Position numbers and translations under genes: made by a program
Part shown: piece after piece, positions 38,901-49,600 of the stretch
How positions within the stretch are numbered: the stretch's first letter is position 1
Layout of the letters: every line of letters begins with the position of its first letter
The notes under the pieces: generated by a model
The model's database searches: none
Seen by the model: the letters and a program-made list of their open reading frames with translations, nothing else
What the model was told of the DNA's origin: nothing
Assembly (NCBI RefSeq): GCF_015832195.1
Contig: NC_052017.1
Coordinates: forward strand, 70,185,801 to 70,249,800
Source of the DNA: Motacilla alba alba
Taxonomy: Eukaryota; Chordata; Aves; Passeriformes; Motacillidae
DNA: 64,000 nucleotides
Direction: 5' to 3'

Positions 38901-41900
38901 GTGTGCTAAAGGATGTGCTAAATAGTGTTAAGTGATGCTGGAGGGCATCGCTTTGAGGTTTCCATGATCTTCTGTATCATAGTTACACATGCATCCCTTT
39001 TACCATCTGTACTGGTTCTTGCCCAGCTGTCAAGTTACATCACACTTTTCTAAGCTTGAGGGTTATAGACAGTAATGGGCAGTAGAAACAAAAAAAGGTC
39101 CTTAGGGATGCAGTTAATCTCTCTGCTTGACCTGTTTCTTTTGTTTTTTGTTTTTTTTTTTTTTCCTTCTGGCACAGTATAAAGAAAGCCCTGTGACCTA
39201 GATGACATCGGTCAGTACCCTCGAGATGTCTGATAAGCTTTGAATTCTACCAGTTTGTGAAATGTGGCAAAGGTTTGTTTTGGTCCTGCTGGTGGGAAAG
39301 AAGAAATTACATCAGGCAGAAGATGCTTAAAGCGAAAAGAGAAGTGGGACAGATCTCTTAAATTGTGGTTTGATGTAGTTTTACATACATTATATTCTGT
39401 TGATATGAGGTGCTGTAAGATTTTTCACATGTTTTGGGGAAAGCTGCAAGACAATGGAAGGCTTGCTAGTGTTCCTCACGGGAACCATTGCTACTAGGGA
39501 ATTTTTATAAATGAACTAATTGAATTACAGTAGCTTTAAAGCCCTGTTTATGGCAGAATATATCCAGGAGTTTAGATTAGATATTGTAGAACTTTTGCTC
39601 TACTGAATGATTCCTTTGGCCCTGATCAGAGCAGGAATAACGGACCAGGAGAGCCCACAGTGTAACATGTAACAGTATAGTCACTGTTAACGCTCTTTTT
39701 TCCCCTCTCTCATCATACAGACTGTGCATTTTAGGAAGTTAGGGAAAAATCGGTATTTTGACCAAAACTTTTCTACATTGCAAAAGAATGTGCTTGCAAA
39801 CTTTATCTATGAAGTAGATGTTACAGAGTAGTGGAAGGACACATTCCATGCCACACAAGGGGGGATGAATCTGTGGTGCAACTGATTTATTGCACATTTG
39901 CAAAGGCACATTCTCAGAGACTTTGACTCCCATCTGATACTCTTTACTGGTGCTAAGCAAGGAAAGGGATGTGACTATTCTGTGCAAAGAAGCTGAGCGG
40001 ATCATGCCCCAGAGAGCAAAATACCTCTGACAGGTGCCCAAAACAAATCACTTGGAAATATCATCTTGTGGCTGAAGCACAAGATAAGCAGGGCTGAGCT
40101 CTGTTCCCAGAAGTTCTGCTCCATGCTTGGTGTGACCTAGAGCAAGTCACGAATTCTCCGTTCCCATTTCCTCTTTGGTGAAAATGATGACAATGATCAT
40201 GTCTATTCTCAGCAGAATTATGAGTGAGTATGCAATAACTTATATTTCTAAATGCTTCTCATTCTTTGCAGGAAATACATTGCAAATATCACCGTTCAAG
40301 CACTATTCCACCCTGTTTACCAGTCTAAACTAACACAAATGCATAAGAAAAACCTCAACCCTCCCACAGGTATTCTCACATTTGTTCCATCAGAAAGCAA
40401 CTCTCTTCTAAGAAACCACTGCTCAAATCAGTCAGACAAAGGAGAAACTGAAAGGCTGTTCCAGAGCAGCACCTCTCTAAACTTGCCTTTCACATTCTTG
40501 TAGGTTCTGCTCACTCTTGAAGGCAGAATATGAAATTAATGAGCTCTTTGAAAAATTGTTTTATCATTATCTTTACGCTACAGCTTTCCTGGAGCTTCCT
40601 ACAGTTTTGTGCTGCTACTTATCCAAAGCAAGGGCAATGCAAAGTTGCACCCTGTACAAACACAGACTCAGAATTAAGCACGTGTTGGAGGCAGTGGAAA
40701 GACTTTACACATCAGCCCAAAATAAATGCAAGTTCCTTGTTCTGTGTCCTGTGAAAGGCTATGAATCAAGAGGTGAGAAATGATGAGGAGCTCTGGCTCC
40801 TACATCACGGTACCTGAAACAAGCCAGGAGCTATACCATGGAAATCTGAATTTCCAAGGTTTGGTCAAAAGCTGAGCCAGTTCCAGGCAATGAGGATATT
40901 CCAAAAGGAAAAACTGCACTAAACCCAAATGGCTCCAGAATGAAGCAGGCATGTAATGAAGTAAAGGAATGAAGAGCATTGAGGTCTGCTCTTCCTGCTG
41001 CACTGATCAGTCCTGAGCACCAGGGAAGGAAAAAAGAGAGACACGGAGGATACTGAAGGACAGGGAAAACCCTCTGAAAACTGTGATGTAAAAGTCACTT
41101 TTGAAATTTGCAGGCTCATTCACATACATATGGACGACACCTGGAAAGCAGCGATTTGAGAGAAGCCTGAGAGGGAGGGTGGACAAAACGGAACGTACGT
41201 TTTAGAGGAGGAAAAAAAGGCCTGTGTGGTTTTAGGCAACATATTTAGGACCAGAGATCCAAAGGAAAGGCTCTCAGGACTGTGTGGTCAGACATGAAAT
41301 TGAAAGCTGTAGACAGCAGAGGGTTTTCTGTTTTGGTTTGGGTTTTTATCTTTTTTTTCTTGAAGCTGCACCTTGCTTTCAGGGAACCCAGCCATGACCT
41401 GGTTACATCCCCATGTTGAGGGAAGCACTTTGAGTTACATAACTTATCAAGAATAATGACACACAGAAAAATACCAGAAGTTCCAATGAAATAAATACAA
41501 ATGGTAGCGAGGCTGCCAAAATGATTAATGGAGGAAATAAAGGGTAGCATGGTATTTGTAAATCTTGCCAGTCTAGAACCACAAGGGAGAAGGATAATTT
41601 TTAAGCTGTATAATTAGAAAAAGCAAAGCGAGCTTCTGCCGATGTAAACTGCTGGAGGAAATGTGATGTACGCCATCGACAAGGCTGAGCAAGAGCTGGC
41701 TGTAGAAAATGGTCTTTCCGACAGCAGGGGAAGACCAGCCACGATCCCAAGTGAACCACGCTGACCAGCAGCCACCTGGCATCGCACAGAGCTGCGACCA
41801 GAGCACGCTGTGTTTGCAAACAACCGCAGAGCCAAACCTCGCTCAGATCTTCCCCCGTCAGAGGAAAGGGCTGCCCTTGGGGCAGCTGACCCGGCTCCGG

Positions 41901-42604
41901 GCTTGCGTTCCTGGTTCTGCCACGATCATCAGCACATCAACCTCCGGGCGAGTTAGGCGGCCGCCCACTCGCGGACCCGGGGTCACAGCGCCGTCCCACG
42001 TCCCGGGGCCGCGCGGGGGCTGCCAGCATTTGGGATGGCGGGACGGCCAGAGCGTGAGGGGACTCATCCCGCCGGGGAAGCTGGAAAGCTGAAGCGGGGC
42101 TGCGAAAACCCCGCGTCCCATGCCTGAGGGACAAGTGTGCCCACGCTCTCTCGAATAAATCTGTTCGGTAGGGTGGAGTCTGCCTTATTTTTACTCTACA
42201 TGCAAATTATATCCCTCAACAACCTCACTGCAAGTATTTTCTGGTTTCTCACACCCTGCCCTGGGCAGAAGCAGGCTGTTTTCCCCGCAGATCCCCTGGC
42301 TTCCTTTGCAACTTTGGGTTTGGACTACTTTGATTTTACAGAAGCGAGAGAAACTTATGAGTTGCTGGGATAAAAACAAAACCAAAACCCAAACCAGCAG
42401 AGCGGAGGGCCAGGCAGGCGAAGCTGTTCAGCGGGATGCCGCGGGCTCCGACCTCGCCGACGGCCCCGAGCAGCGGGACGAGCAAACCAACCCAGCGGGC
42501 GGGATGCGACGCCCACCTCCCCCTCCGCCGGCTCCCAGCCTTACCTGTTTGCCAGCGGCAGCGAGGCACAGGAGAAGAAGCCAGCAGCCTGACGGGACGG
42601 GCAT
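17518..42604 (-). CDS. TNFRSF11A: TNFRSF11A (RANK), complete coding region, ten exons
   Basis: RANK is the type I membrane receptor for RANKL (TNFSF11). It signals through TRAF6 and other TRAFs to NF-kB and MAP kinases in osteoclast, lymph node and mammary development. The coding pieces are 42604-42545, 30356-30275, 29845-29720, 29168-29025, 27930-27837, 27487-27393, 26507-26400, 24563-24511, 22891-22039 and 17900-17518. All junctions are GT/AG with matching phase, giving 665 residues. The parts are a signal peptide (1 to about 20), cysteine-rich domains (about 29-189), NST and NCT glycosylation sites at 100 and 169, and a membrane segment at 205-228 followed by KKKGKK. The tail carries PTEDEY (331-336), PVEAGE (364-369), IVVY (563-566), PVQEEN (589-594) and PVQEEG (649-654), all matching functional sites in mammalian RANK. 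It is about 49 residues longer than human RANK (616), mostly in the tail. RELCH lies upstream on the same strand, as in mammals. Confidence 0.97.
17901..22038 (-). other. TNFRSF11A intron 9
   Basis: 4.1 kb between the two tail exons. I find no recognisable repeat family and no convincing extra exon. Short minus-strand frames such as one at 19980-20210 have no known domain. Confidence 0.7.
22039..22891 (-). CDS. TNFRSF11A: TNFRSF11A coding exon 9 (main cytoplasmic tail)
   Basis: An 853-nt exon with acceptor TTTCTTTCAG|GAA and donor TCTG|GTAAGC. It encodes residues 255-538. It contains the TRAF6-type site PTEDEY (331-336) followed by MD, conserved with human PTEDEYMD, and PVEAGEND (364-371), which corresponds to human PLEVGEND. 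A Cys/His-rich stretch spans residues 413-480, and three 7-residue STSGT repeats lie near 514-533. The middle of the exon is poorly conserved outside these motifs. Confidence 0.97.
22057..22119 (-). repeat. In-frame 21-bp triplication in TNFRSF11A exon 9
   Basis: Three direct copies of a 21-bp unit (22057-22077, 22078-22098, 22099-22119), with a few differences, encode [14 protein letters not shown] and a decayed SSTSDLP-like copy. The unit length keeps the frame, so copy number can change without breaking the receptor. Confidence 0.9.
22892..24510 (-). other. TNFRSF11A intron 8
   Basis: 1.6 kb with only short open frames. Nothing recognised. Confidence 0.7.
24511..24563 (-). CDS. TNFRSF11A: TNFRSF11A coding exon 8 (juxtamembrane cytoplasmic)
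   Basis: A 53-nt exon with acceptor TCCCTACAG|CA and donor AAAG|GTAAAG. It encodes [18 protein letters not shown], aligned to human ANLWHWINEACGRLSGDK. It is too short to appear as an open frame. It keeps the phase from exon 7 (1) to exon 9 (0). Confidence 0.92.
24564..26399 (-). other. TNFRSF11A intron 7
   Basis: 1.8 kb. A minus-strand open stretch of 169 codons (25522-25013) lies here without an ATG at its head and without known domains. I treat it as chance. No repeats recognised. Confidence 0.65.
26400..26507 (-). CDS. TNFRSF11A: TNFRSF11A coding exon 7 (transmembrane)
   Basis: The acceptor is CCCTGCAG|GA and the donor is ACAG|GTACAT. It encodes residues 201-236. [20 protein letters not shown] starts a hydrophobic span of about 24 residues (205-228) that ends at KKKGKK, a stop-transfer charge cluster. 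Human RANK has the same layout (YRKKGKALT). Confidence 0.95.
26508..27392 (-). other. TNFRSF11A intron 6
   Basis: About 0.9 kb, between CRD4 and the membrane exon. Nothing recognised. Confidence 0.7.
27393..27487 (-). CDS. TNFRSF11A: TNFRSF11A coding exon 6 (CRD4)
   Basis: The acceptor is TTTTTTAG|C and the donor is GATG|GTTTGT. It encodes residues 169-200, with an NCT glycosylation site at 169-171 and [19 protein letters not shown]. This completes CRD4 (C170, C189) and leads into the juxtamembrane stalk. Confidence 0.93.
27488..27836 (-). other. TNFRSF11A intron 5
   Basis: 349 bp, with a strong pyrimidine tract before exon 6. Nothing else recognised. Confidence 0.75.
27837..27930 (-). CDS. 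TNFRSF11A: TNFRSF11A coding exon 5 (CRD3/CRD4)
   Basis: The acceptor is CTACACACAG|TG, preceded by a pyrimidine tract, and the donor is ACCAA|GTAAGT. It encodes residues 138-168 and part of 169: [19 protein letters not shown] and DECKSWT, matching the human CRD3-CRD4 segment. The exon does not keep a long open frame in other phases, so it is easy to miss. Confidence 0.95.
27931..29024 (-). other. TNFRSF11A intron 4
   Basis: 1.1 kb. Retention would extend exon 4 in frame with [12 protein letters not shown] and on to a stop at 28926-28924, giving a receptor that ends after CRD3. An AT-rich TTAATTAA-like patch lies near 28500. Confidence 0.65.
29025..29168 (-). CDS. TNFRSF11A: TNFRSF11A coding exon 4 (CRD2/CRD3)
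   Basis: The acceptor is TTCTTTTAG|GG and the donor is CCTC|GTAAGA. It encodes residues 90-137, with the NST glycosylation site at 100 and [16 protein letters not shown]. The donor choice is fixed by protein alignment: joining C to TG of exon 5 gives [11 protein letters not shown], which aligns without gaps to human HPLQLNKDTVC. The donor has a poor exonic side (C at -1). If it is skipped the frame runs on to a stop at 28924-28926, before the membrane segment. Confidence 0.94.
29169..29719 (-). other. TNFRSF11A intron 3
   Basis: 551 bp, no recognised repeat or exon. Confidence 0.75.
29720..29845 (-). CDS. TNFRSF11A: TNFRSF11A coding exon 3 (CRD1/CRD2)
   Basis: The acceptor is AATCACAG|GG and the donor is CAAG|GTGAGC. 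It encodes residues 48-89 and completes CRD1 (C55, C63) and opens CRD2 (C66, C81, C87). Segments such as [20 protein letters not shown] are nearly identical to the human receptor. Confidence 0.96.
29846..30274 (-). other. TNFRSF11A intron 2
   Basis: 429 bp, no recognised repeat or exon. Confidence 0.75.
30275..30356 (-). CDS. TNFRSF11A: TNFRSF11A coding exon 2 (CRD1)
   Basis: The acceptor is TGCTCCAG|CTG and the donor is CCAG|GTATGT. It encodes residues 21-47 and the first base of codon 48. The sequence begins [17 protein letters not shown] and continues GRCCRKCEP, the start of cysteine-rich domain 1, closely matching human VALQIAPPCTSEKHYEH. Confidence 0.95.
30357..42544 (-). other. TNFRSF11A intron 1
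   Basis: A 12.2-kb first intron. Its promoter-proximal end (about 41840-42544) is CpG-rich and probably regulatory. A plus-strand open frame of 253 codons at 37403-38164 runs antisense to the gene and has no known domain. A short CA run lies near 33810. I see no CR1 or LTR that I can name. Confidence 0.65.
42545..42604 (-). CDS. TNFRSF11A: TNFRSF11A coding exon 1 (signal peptide)
   Basis: This encodes 20 residues, [20 protein letters not shown], a typical signal peptide with a leucine/alanine core. The ATG at 42604-42602 is the only ATG in a suitable place. The frame stays open further upstream to 42652, but that position is GTG, so I reject it as the start. The exon ends CAG|GTAAGG in phase 0. 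It sits inside a CpG island. Confidence 0.88.
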
Positions 42605-42784
42605 GTCTGGGTGTGCGTCTCTGCCTCCTCCCGTGGCTCCTTTTCCTGCCACCGAAGGGAAACTAGATCCTTCCAGCCAAGCCCCCGCGCCCCGGCAGCG
42701 CAGCGAGGCGCATTTGAGCTGACTACTTCTCTTTCTTCCTTTCCTTCCTCTCAGCTACACGAGGGGAGAAGAGAGAAGAAGAAG

Positions 42785-42882
42785 AAAAAAAAAAAAAAAA
42801 AAAAAAAAAAAAAGCGCCTGGCTGTAGTTCCCACAGCATTTCCTCAGCCTTGACATGCAGGGCTTTTTTTTTTTTTTTTTTT
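42785..42882. repeat. Facing A29 and T19 homopolymers
   Basis: A run of 29 A at 42785-42813 (preceded by GAA repeats) and a run of 19 T at 42864-42882 are separated by 50 bp. They are complementary and could pair. They lie 180-280 bp upstream of the TNFRSF11A start codon, in the expected 5'UTR or core promoter. Confidence 0.92.
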
Positions 42883-43044
42883 CCCTCGCTTCTGTCCCTC
42901 CCTTTCCTTTCTCCACCCCTTTTTACAAGAAGTTTAGTCACCATGCCCACGTCCCTCCTCCGGCCGGTGGGGATTGCATTCTCGGTCGGGTCTTCTCGGC
43001 AGGGCCGTGCGTCCACCTGCCCCCGCCTCTGCGCCCTCCCGTTC

Positions 43045-43091
43045 CAGCCCCCAGCCCCTTTCCTCTCCTGGAGGAAAGGGGCTGGGGGCTG
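43045..43091. repeat. Perfect 21-bp stem hairpin upstream of TNFRSF11A
   Basis: The left arm at 43045-43065 is the exact reverse complement of the right arm at 43071-43091, with a 5-nt loop (TCCTG). The arms are CCCC/CTTTCC-rich. The hairpin lies about 440 bp upstream of the TNFRSF11A ATG. It could be a cruciform-forming promoter element, a small-RNA hairpin, or a recent fold-back duplication. Nothing in the sequence decides between these. Confidence 0.9.
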
Positions 43092-43699
43092 TCATCTCCC
43101 CTGGAATTGTTGCCTTCTCCTCACGCCCCCGGGTATCGCCTGCCGCTGTCAGAGGACATCTTGGGCCTCAGGCAGCCTCCCACCTCGCCCCCCATCCGCC
43201 CTGGGTCTGCGTCCAGCCCTGAGGGGAGCTCCTGTCCCATCCCTTCCCTGTCCCCTCTCGGTGCCCGTGCAACGTGTGGGTGCCAGCCTCGGCGTCCTGG
43301 CACAGCTCGACGTCCCCCTCCCTTCCCCCTCCACGAACTTTAGCTGATGTCGGGAGCTGGCGGACGGGATTGCTGCCAAGAGGGGAAGAAAAGCGGAAGA
43401 TGTGCTTTGGGAGCTCTCCCAAACCACTCCAGGCCTCGCACGGGGCCAGTCCCTGCGACCTGACTCGGAACGCTGCACGGCGGCCTCTTGACCCCCGAAA
43501 GAGCCTCCCCCGGCAGCGCTGCGGCAGCCGCCCTGCCTGGAGGCGAGTGGCTGCAGCTGGTGGCACGCCCGGCACGGCCGCGATGTCCCTGCTCTCCCAG
43601 AGGGTCAGGAACTCTCTGTGGTGCGGCAGGACAGGGCCCGGCTATTTACACAGGCTGAGGATCCAGGGGAGCTGACCCTGCGGACACAGAACCTGCCCT

Positions 43700-46600
43700 G
43701 TGCTCACATGCTGAGAAATGAGCTTGGGAGCGTGTTTCTGACTTCGGCAAAGAAGGAAGTTGTTCTTTCACTTATGTATTTAGATTTAACCCTTGACCAG
43801 GAAAATAACCTGGAGTTTCGCTTTGTTTTCAAATAAACAAATACATTAAAACACAAAAGATGAAGAGAATATTGAAAACTGATCCTCCCTCGGTGGTGCT
43901 GTTTGATTTCTGCTCAGAGGAATGGTTTCACTCAGGACAGAAACAGCTGCTGAGCTTTTTTCCTGTAGCTAGTGGAGGGCCTGCCTCCACAGCAAGATCA
44001 AGCTATGGCCTTCACCCCTAGATAGTTTCCAGGCACCATAAAGCCTTTTTAATCTCCCTGAAGTCCCTTGACCCCCCACACTGTTCTCAGCAAGCGTTGG
44101 GCCCTGCCTGATCTTTGCTTAAGCAGGTCCTGCTTGAGGTCCTTGTGCTCCTGCAGGTCCTGGCTTCGTTCTCTGACACCACGTGGCTGTTTGGGCACTG
44201 GTGGCCCCTAGGAGAGTTTGATGCTCCACAGTGGGCTGTGGCTCACAGCAACACTGCATGACGTGCCTGGCTTAGAGCCTGCCGCTGCTCCTGCTGGCCT
44301 CACTCTTCTGGAGGTGACTGGGCAAGGATCATGCTGATGGGCTTCAGCAAGCCATCGAGCTTGCAAGTGCGGTGTCAGAGCCCTGTCACCCTGCTTGAGG
44401 AGTCAGGGTCTCACCACACTTGGGCTGGACAGGTGGGAACAGAACTGACTTGGGAGTGAGGAACAGGAGGGATGGCCACAGGCAGCCAGCTTGCCTGGTA
44501 GGCAACAAAGGCAAAGCAGACTTCACTGAGGCTTTGCAAGGTAAGGTGTGACATGTGCAAAGGTGTGTGCCTGGCTGCTGGCAGCAGTGCTAGCTAGCCC
44601 TGGCTGGTCCTGGAGGGAGCCCACTGAGAGGGAGGGACACCACCAGCGTGAGATCCTTCTGCTGGAGCCTCATCCACCCATTGCTGAAAACATGCAGTTC
44701 TGTGCCAGCCGAGATGTTTTAAAATGTTTGTGTTTATGGTACAAGGAAATGTTTCTTTTTAAACAGAACAGTCTGTTAAGTCTCTTCCCCTTTTCACATT
44801 TAGCACAACACCAAGGCTATAGGCTGTGTTTATTTACCAGCTGCTCATTCTAACCAAAGATTTACAAGAGCAAACTCACACTCTCACTAGAGGTTAGATG
44901 TGTTATCAGCTTGCTCTGAAGGTGTCAAGTGAAGACTTTGAAAGCATCGAGTAAAGCTCGGAGGAGCTCCAGAGCAGTCAGTATTGCACATCAGCTCAAT
45001 TACTTTTGTATTCTCACCCCTAAACCTGACTGAAATATTTATTGTTTGGGCTGAAATTTCTCTCATTTTCTACCACTATGCGAAAACAGACTCTTTTTGA
45101 AAGCTCAGACATTTTCCTCTGAGTTAAATTTTATGTTTCTGAGCCAAAACCCGCAGAAGCCGCTACTGGGTGCTTTACAGTCTTAATTGTGGATTGCAGT
45201 AGATTGTTAGAAACTAAAATGTGAATGCTATAAAATATGAACTGGGGAATGTGTAGCACTGTCAGTTCTCTCACACTTATCACATATATCATTTTATGTA
45301 GCACAGATAAAACCTAAACATTTATACCAAAACTGGTTTGTCCGCCTGTTCTGGAATGAAAATAATACCTTGGATAATTCCAGGATCCCTTCTTTGGCGA
45401 TGCCTGCCATGGAAAACAAACCGTGAGCCCGGCTGACCGCTTAGCAGGGCTGTGGTCAGTATGGATCTCTTCTTACTTCCTTCCTAGAGAGAGAAAAGTG
45501 GGTATTACCTGCTAAAAGCTATTCTGAAAGTTGCTATCTACATCAAAACTGCAAGTTTTGTAGTGGTGGGAAAATTAAACCCCTTCAGCATCAGTGTAAA
45601 AACTCCTCTTTTACAGGAGCTTGGATAAATGGTAGCTCAGTCCCAGCCAATGCCTGAATTTGTCTCCCATCTTCCCAAAACTTTCAACCCAAAAAGCAAA
45701 GGCCGGGTATGGTTTGGTGGATACACCAGGGCATCTGAGCAGCACCTGTATACTCATGTTTACGTCCCCAGCTGTTCCTTCACTTTATCCATGCCACTGT
45801 ACTCCCCTTACCTGCACACGGACACCAACACCTTGTGATGGCCCCTTTCCCCAGGAGGGAGAACCAGGATGCTCTGTGTTAAATCCAGGTCTTCAAAGTG
45901 ACGTGATGGAAACTTGGGTAGAGAAGCAACACTGAAAGGCAGATGGTTGCACCCTGGGAAACCTTTTCTCATGTACAGGAAGGCATTCCCTTGCCTCTCA
46001 CATGCTGCTAAGTGATAGAGGATGAGATGAAGGGCTTTGATCGATCACGATCAATGGTTTTCTTTCAGTGTGTGTCACAAGGGTTACCTGAGGTTTCAGT
46101 CTGTAGACTAAATACAGGCTGTGTAAATATGAGCACCTGCCTCGCAGCAGGTGAGCAAGAAAGGAAGTGCAGTGTAAAGTCAGAGCTCTAGGAAAGATCC
46201 CTCTAAATCAGGGGGATGCCCTGTGGGGCAGATGGATCGCAGTGCAGCTTCTGGAGTACCAGCAATCCATGCAGAGAGTCTGTCCTGGGACTAGGGAGAA
46301 AGGCTGCTTTCTCATCACCCACTGCAGGGAGGGAGCCCTACTGTATGACCCAGCATGTGGAGCTTTCTACACTTGGAGAAAAAAGGTAGATAAATATCTG
46401 CACATTTTAGCAGAGGAGGCTCTAGTTTTATTTGAGAACTCTAGCTATTAAAATAAATTAATTTAAAAAATAAAATCTATTCTTTACAAAAAACTCCAAC
46501 CCATACACAAAATCATGTCGTCAACTTGAAACTCTTTTCTTCCTGTGAAAGGCAAGTTTCCATGGCATTCTTTTGCCCAGTCTCCTTGAAATTTGAAAAC

Positions 46601-49600
46601 ACACAAATATTCCCATGACAGAGCAACTATAATAAAGCTCCTTAGTCACACTGGTGTGGTTTACACAACACACCTTTTACAATCCCACAAAAATGTACCA
46701 CTGCTAAATGCCTGTCTGAAAACCTCAAGTCCACAGCATTCAAAAGAAAAACGCTCCCAACCACCCACCGCTAGTACGTCAGATATTTGAAGTACGTGCA
46801 AGCAGACACTGAGCTGATAGGTTATCACCAGCCACTGTGGCAACAGCTATGCCTGCATACTCCAGGGAGGAAATACAAAGTCATGGTGAATTTTTAACTT
46901 TGATGTTTATAAGATACCTGTTGACCTCTAAGATTTGAGTCATAAATTCATCCTTGGGACAAAAGCAATACTGGCATGGCCTGGGGAAGCTTGCTCTGCC
47001 CAGCATACTCCTCAAGCCCTGGAAATGAGTCTTTAAGGCTGGCAAACACCTACCAGCAGGCGGACTGAGACCCTAACCCCTTGGCAACATCCCATTACCA
47101 GCTCCCCAGAGCCACCCTGCCATTTTATCTAACAGCACACTTAATGATCCCAAACTCCTTTGAAAACTCACCTGATTGAGGTAACTCATACTTAGATCAA
47201 TGGAGTGCATTCATCTGTCAGCAAGGGATCAAACCTATGTGAACCCTTATTGCCTATTAAACATTGCAGCTGCTTCTTCCCCATCACCACTTCCCCTTGC
47301 CTTGTAGCGTAGTTATAGGGAAGGTGCAAATGCCTTTCAGAACAACCCACATGATCCTGCAAGGCACACGCTCTGCTACAGCTGCTGGCACATCAGCAGG
47401 ACTCCACTGTACTGCCTCCATCTCCTGGAGAGGCCTCTCAGGTGTTATGGAATGGGAAAAAAAACCTCTGTAAGCAGGGCAAGGAGCAGCAGCACAAGGC
47501 CACAGTCACAATAGTTTTGGGAATGGAAATATTCAAATACACAGCAAACAGCCCTATTTGCTAACAGTATTTAAATGGTAGAACAAACAGCCCTCTGCTT
47601 CTGCGGGGTGGTGAAGTCAAGAGGGAGCAGGCCAGCCTAACTTGGGGTGATGGAGGGAGGCAGTGGTGAGCACACACAATCCCAGTGATGGGAAAGGAAC
47701 CAGACTGACCACTGCCATGGTGTTGGCCCTTGACACCAAGTGGTAAGTCACTGTTTCAAGTCACTCACTTCTGCAGTAGAACTGCTCATGCTCAGAAGTT
47801 TCTCGGAAATGGAAATCTTCAGTCTAAGGAAGTCTTTCACCAAACTGGAAGTGTGATGGATGTTCAAGTTCAGCATGTAGTGCAGATGCTTCCAAAGAGA
47901 GAGGCTGTTTGCCACTGACTTGCTTGTTTCTAACTCTGTAAGCAGGATCATCTTTTCCTACAGCTTACCTGTATGGATGAAAACTGGCCAGCATTAAACC
48001 TAAGGAAACCTTAAAACAGCTTTTAAGTTAAACCTTAGAAACAGCTTCTCTGGAAAAACGATTGCTCATTCATCGTGACTCATCTGAATTAGTTGACACA
48101 CGATATATCAGTGTACACTGCTGACATCCAGGACCTGAACAGCTTTATTCAACAACCATGCTCCTCTGGGCCTTCGCTGACCAATTTCATAGTCTAAACC
48201 AAATTAGCTACAGATCTGAATGTATTTACTAGAAACGTTAGTCAAATGCATTCAGAAAAGCAATGAACCAGTTTCCTTGAAATCTTGTTGCCTTCATTCT
48301 TGTTATTTATCAGCATTTACATTTGATGCAAACTTCTGTGATTCCACCTTGGATCAGTGCCATGCCAATCAGTTTGCTGTATCAACATGTCAGTGACTTT
48401 CTGCTCCATGAACCTGTGCTGGTACTTCATGGTTTACTTAAATATCATCATCAGTAAGTTCCATATGGGAAATTACTTAAAACACTTGGAATGCATTGTA
48501 CACACCTTCATAAATGCACTAAAATATAGAGCCACTGACTCCTGGAATACAGAAATGCCATTAACAATGTCACAACAGAGAGAGTAGAAATATCCCACAA
48601 CTCTACTTTTCTGCAGAATCTTTTTGAATCATCTTATCATCCCCTATGTGGCAATGAATTCCCACAATATATTACAAAAACTGCTCCTTGCCTTCACAAC
48701 AGATGTTTTTCATGGATAATTTTTAATCTTTAATTCCATCAGCTTCCTCACCTTTTCTAGCCCCAAATCCATTCAAACACTGCTTTTAGTTCTCCTAACC
48801 GGAATATACACACAGTAATAGCAGGATTGTTTTTCTTCTTGGTGCGGTAGGGGAGTAGGAAGAGATTAATAGAAGAAGACTGAGCAGCTTTTTTACTGGA
48901 GCTCCCTTTATTCACCTTGCTTGGAAGATACAAAAAGAACAATTTGCCTAATTTAGAGTTCTAGAAAACAATCTTTCAGAACCAAATATAGGCATAATAC
49001 CAATTAGCTTTATGCTTAATCTACAGAGAACATATATTGAGGCAGCCGGGTACCTTCAGCCTATTGATCATTTTTGCTTAAGAACACAAGAGTCAATATT
49101 TTAAATAAAGATACTAAGATTTTGTCTGAAACTTCACTAGGGGCAGCATGAGACCTTTGACATTTAAAGCTAAAAATTTGAAGAAGGTCAGGCAATGCCA
49201 ATAAAGCAAACATTTAGGTTTTTTACAGAATCCTTATTCAGGCAGAGCCATAAGCAATTAAAGACAACCCTTAGGGGATGAACTGCTTTCTTTTAACAGA
49301 ACATTTTCTCCCAAAAGGTTTACTTATTTTGAATAGTAACAGGAAAGGGGGGGAGGTTAATTTAAAATATTCTCGTAATTCTTCTCATTAAATGGGTCTC
49401 TTTTATTTTCCAGTCTTGAATGCTACAGTGACAAGAGTTAGGAGGAATAATCAGAAAAACCCAAATATCACCAAGTCCCCCACACAGAACAACTTCTTGC
49501 AATTTTGAAGGTCTGTTCGCATTTGAAAACTAATATACACTGAAAAACTCCTGCAACCAACATATACTAACAGAGACCTGAAATTTAGGAGGCAAAATTG

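Larger units (their letters stand above)
41840..43680 (-). promoter_or_regulatory. TNFRSF11A CpG-island promoter region
   Basis: GC-rich, CpG-dense blocks (about 41840-42130, 42400-42720 and 42940-43680) surround exon 1 and extend about 1 kb upstream of the ATG at 42604. They are broken by an A29 tract and a T19 tract and contain a 21-bp perfect hairpin at 43045-43091. I cannot see a clear TATA box close to the start. This fits a TATA-less CpG promoter, but the transcription start is not determined. The same island could drive a divergent plus-strand transcript. Confidence 0.7.

Noticed and set aside
42604..42652. Upstream in-frame extension of RANK exon 1
   Set aside because: The extended frame starts at a GTG, and the added residues would bury the signal peptide. 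The ATG at 42604 gives a normal signal peptide at once.
42850..43575. Overlapping open frames of 109-165 codons upstream of TNFRSF11A
   Set aside because: They are proline/serine/arginine-rich and open in several frames on both strands, typical of CpG-island composition. No splice or domain support.
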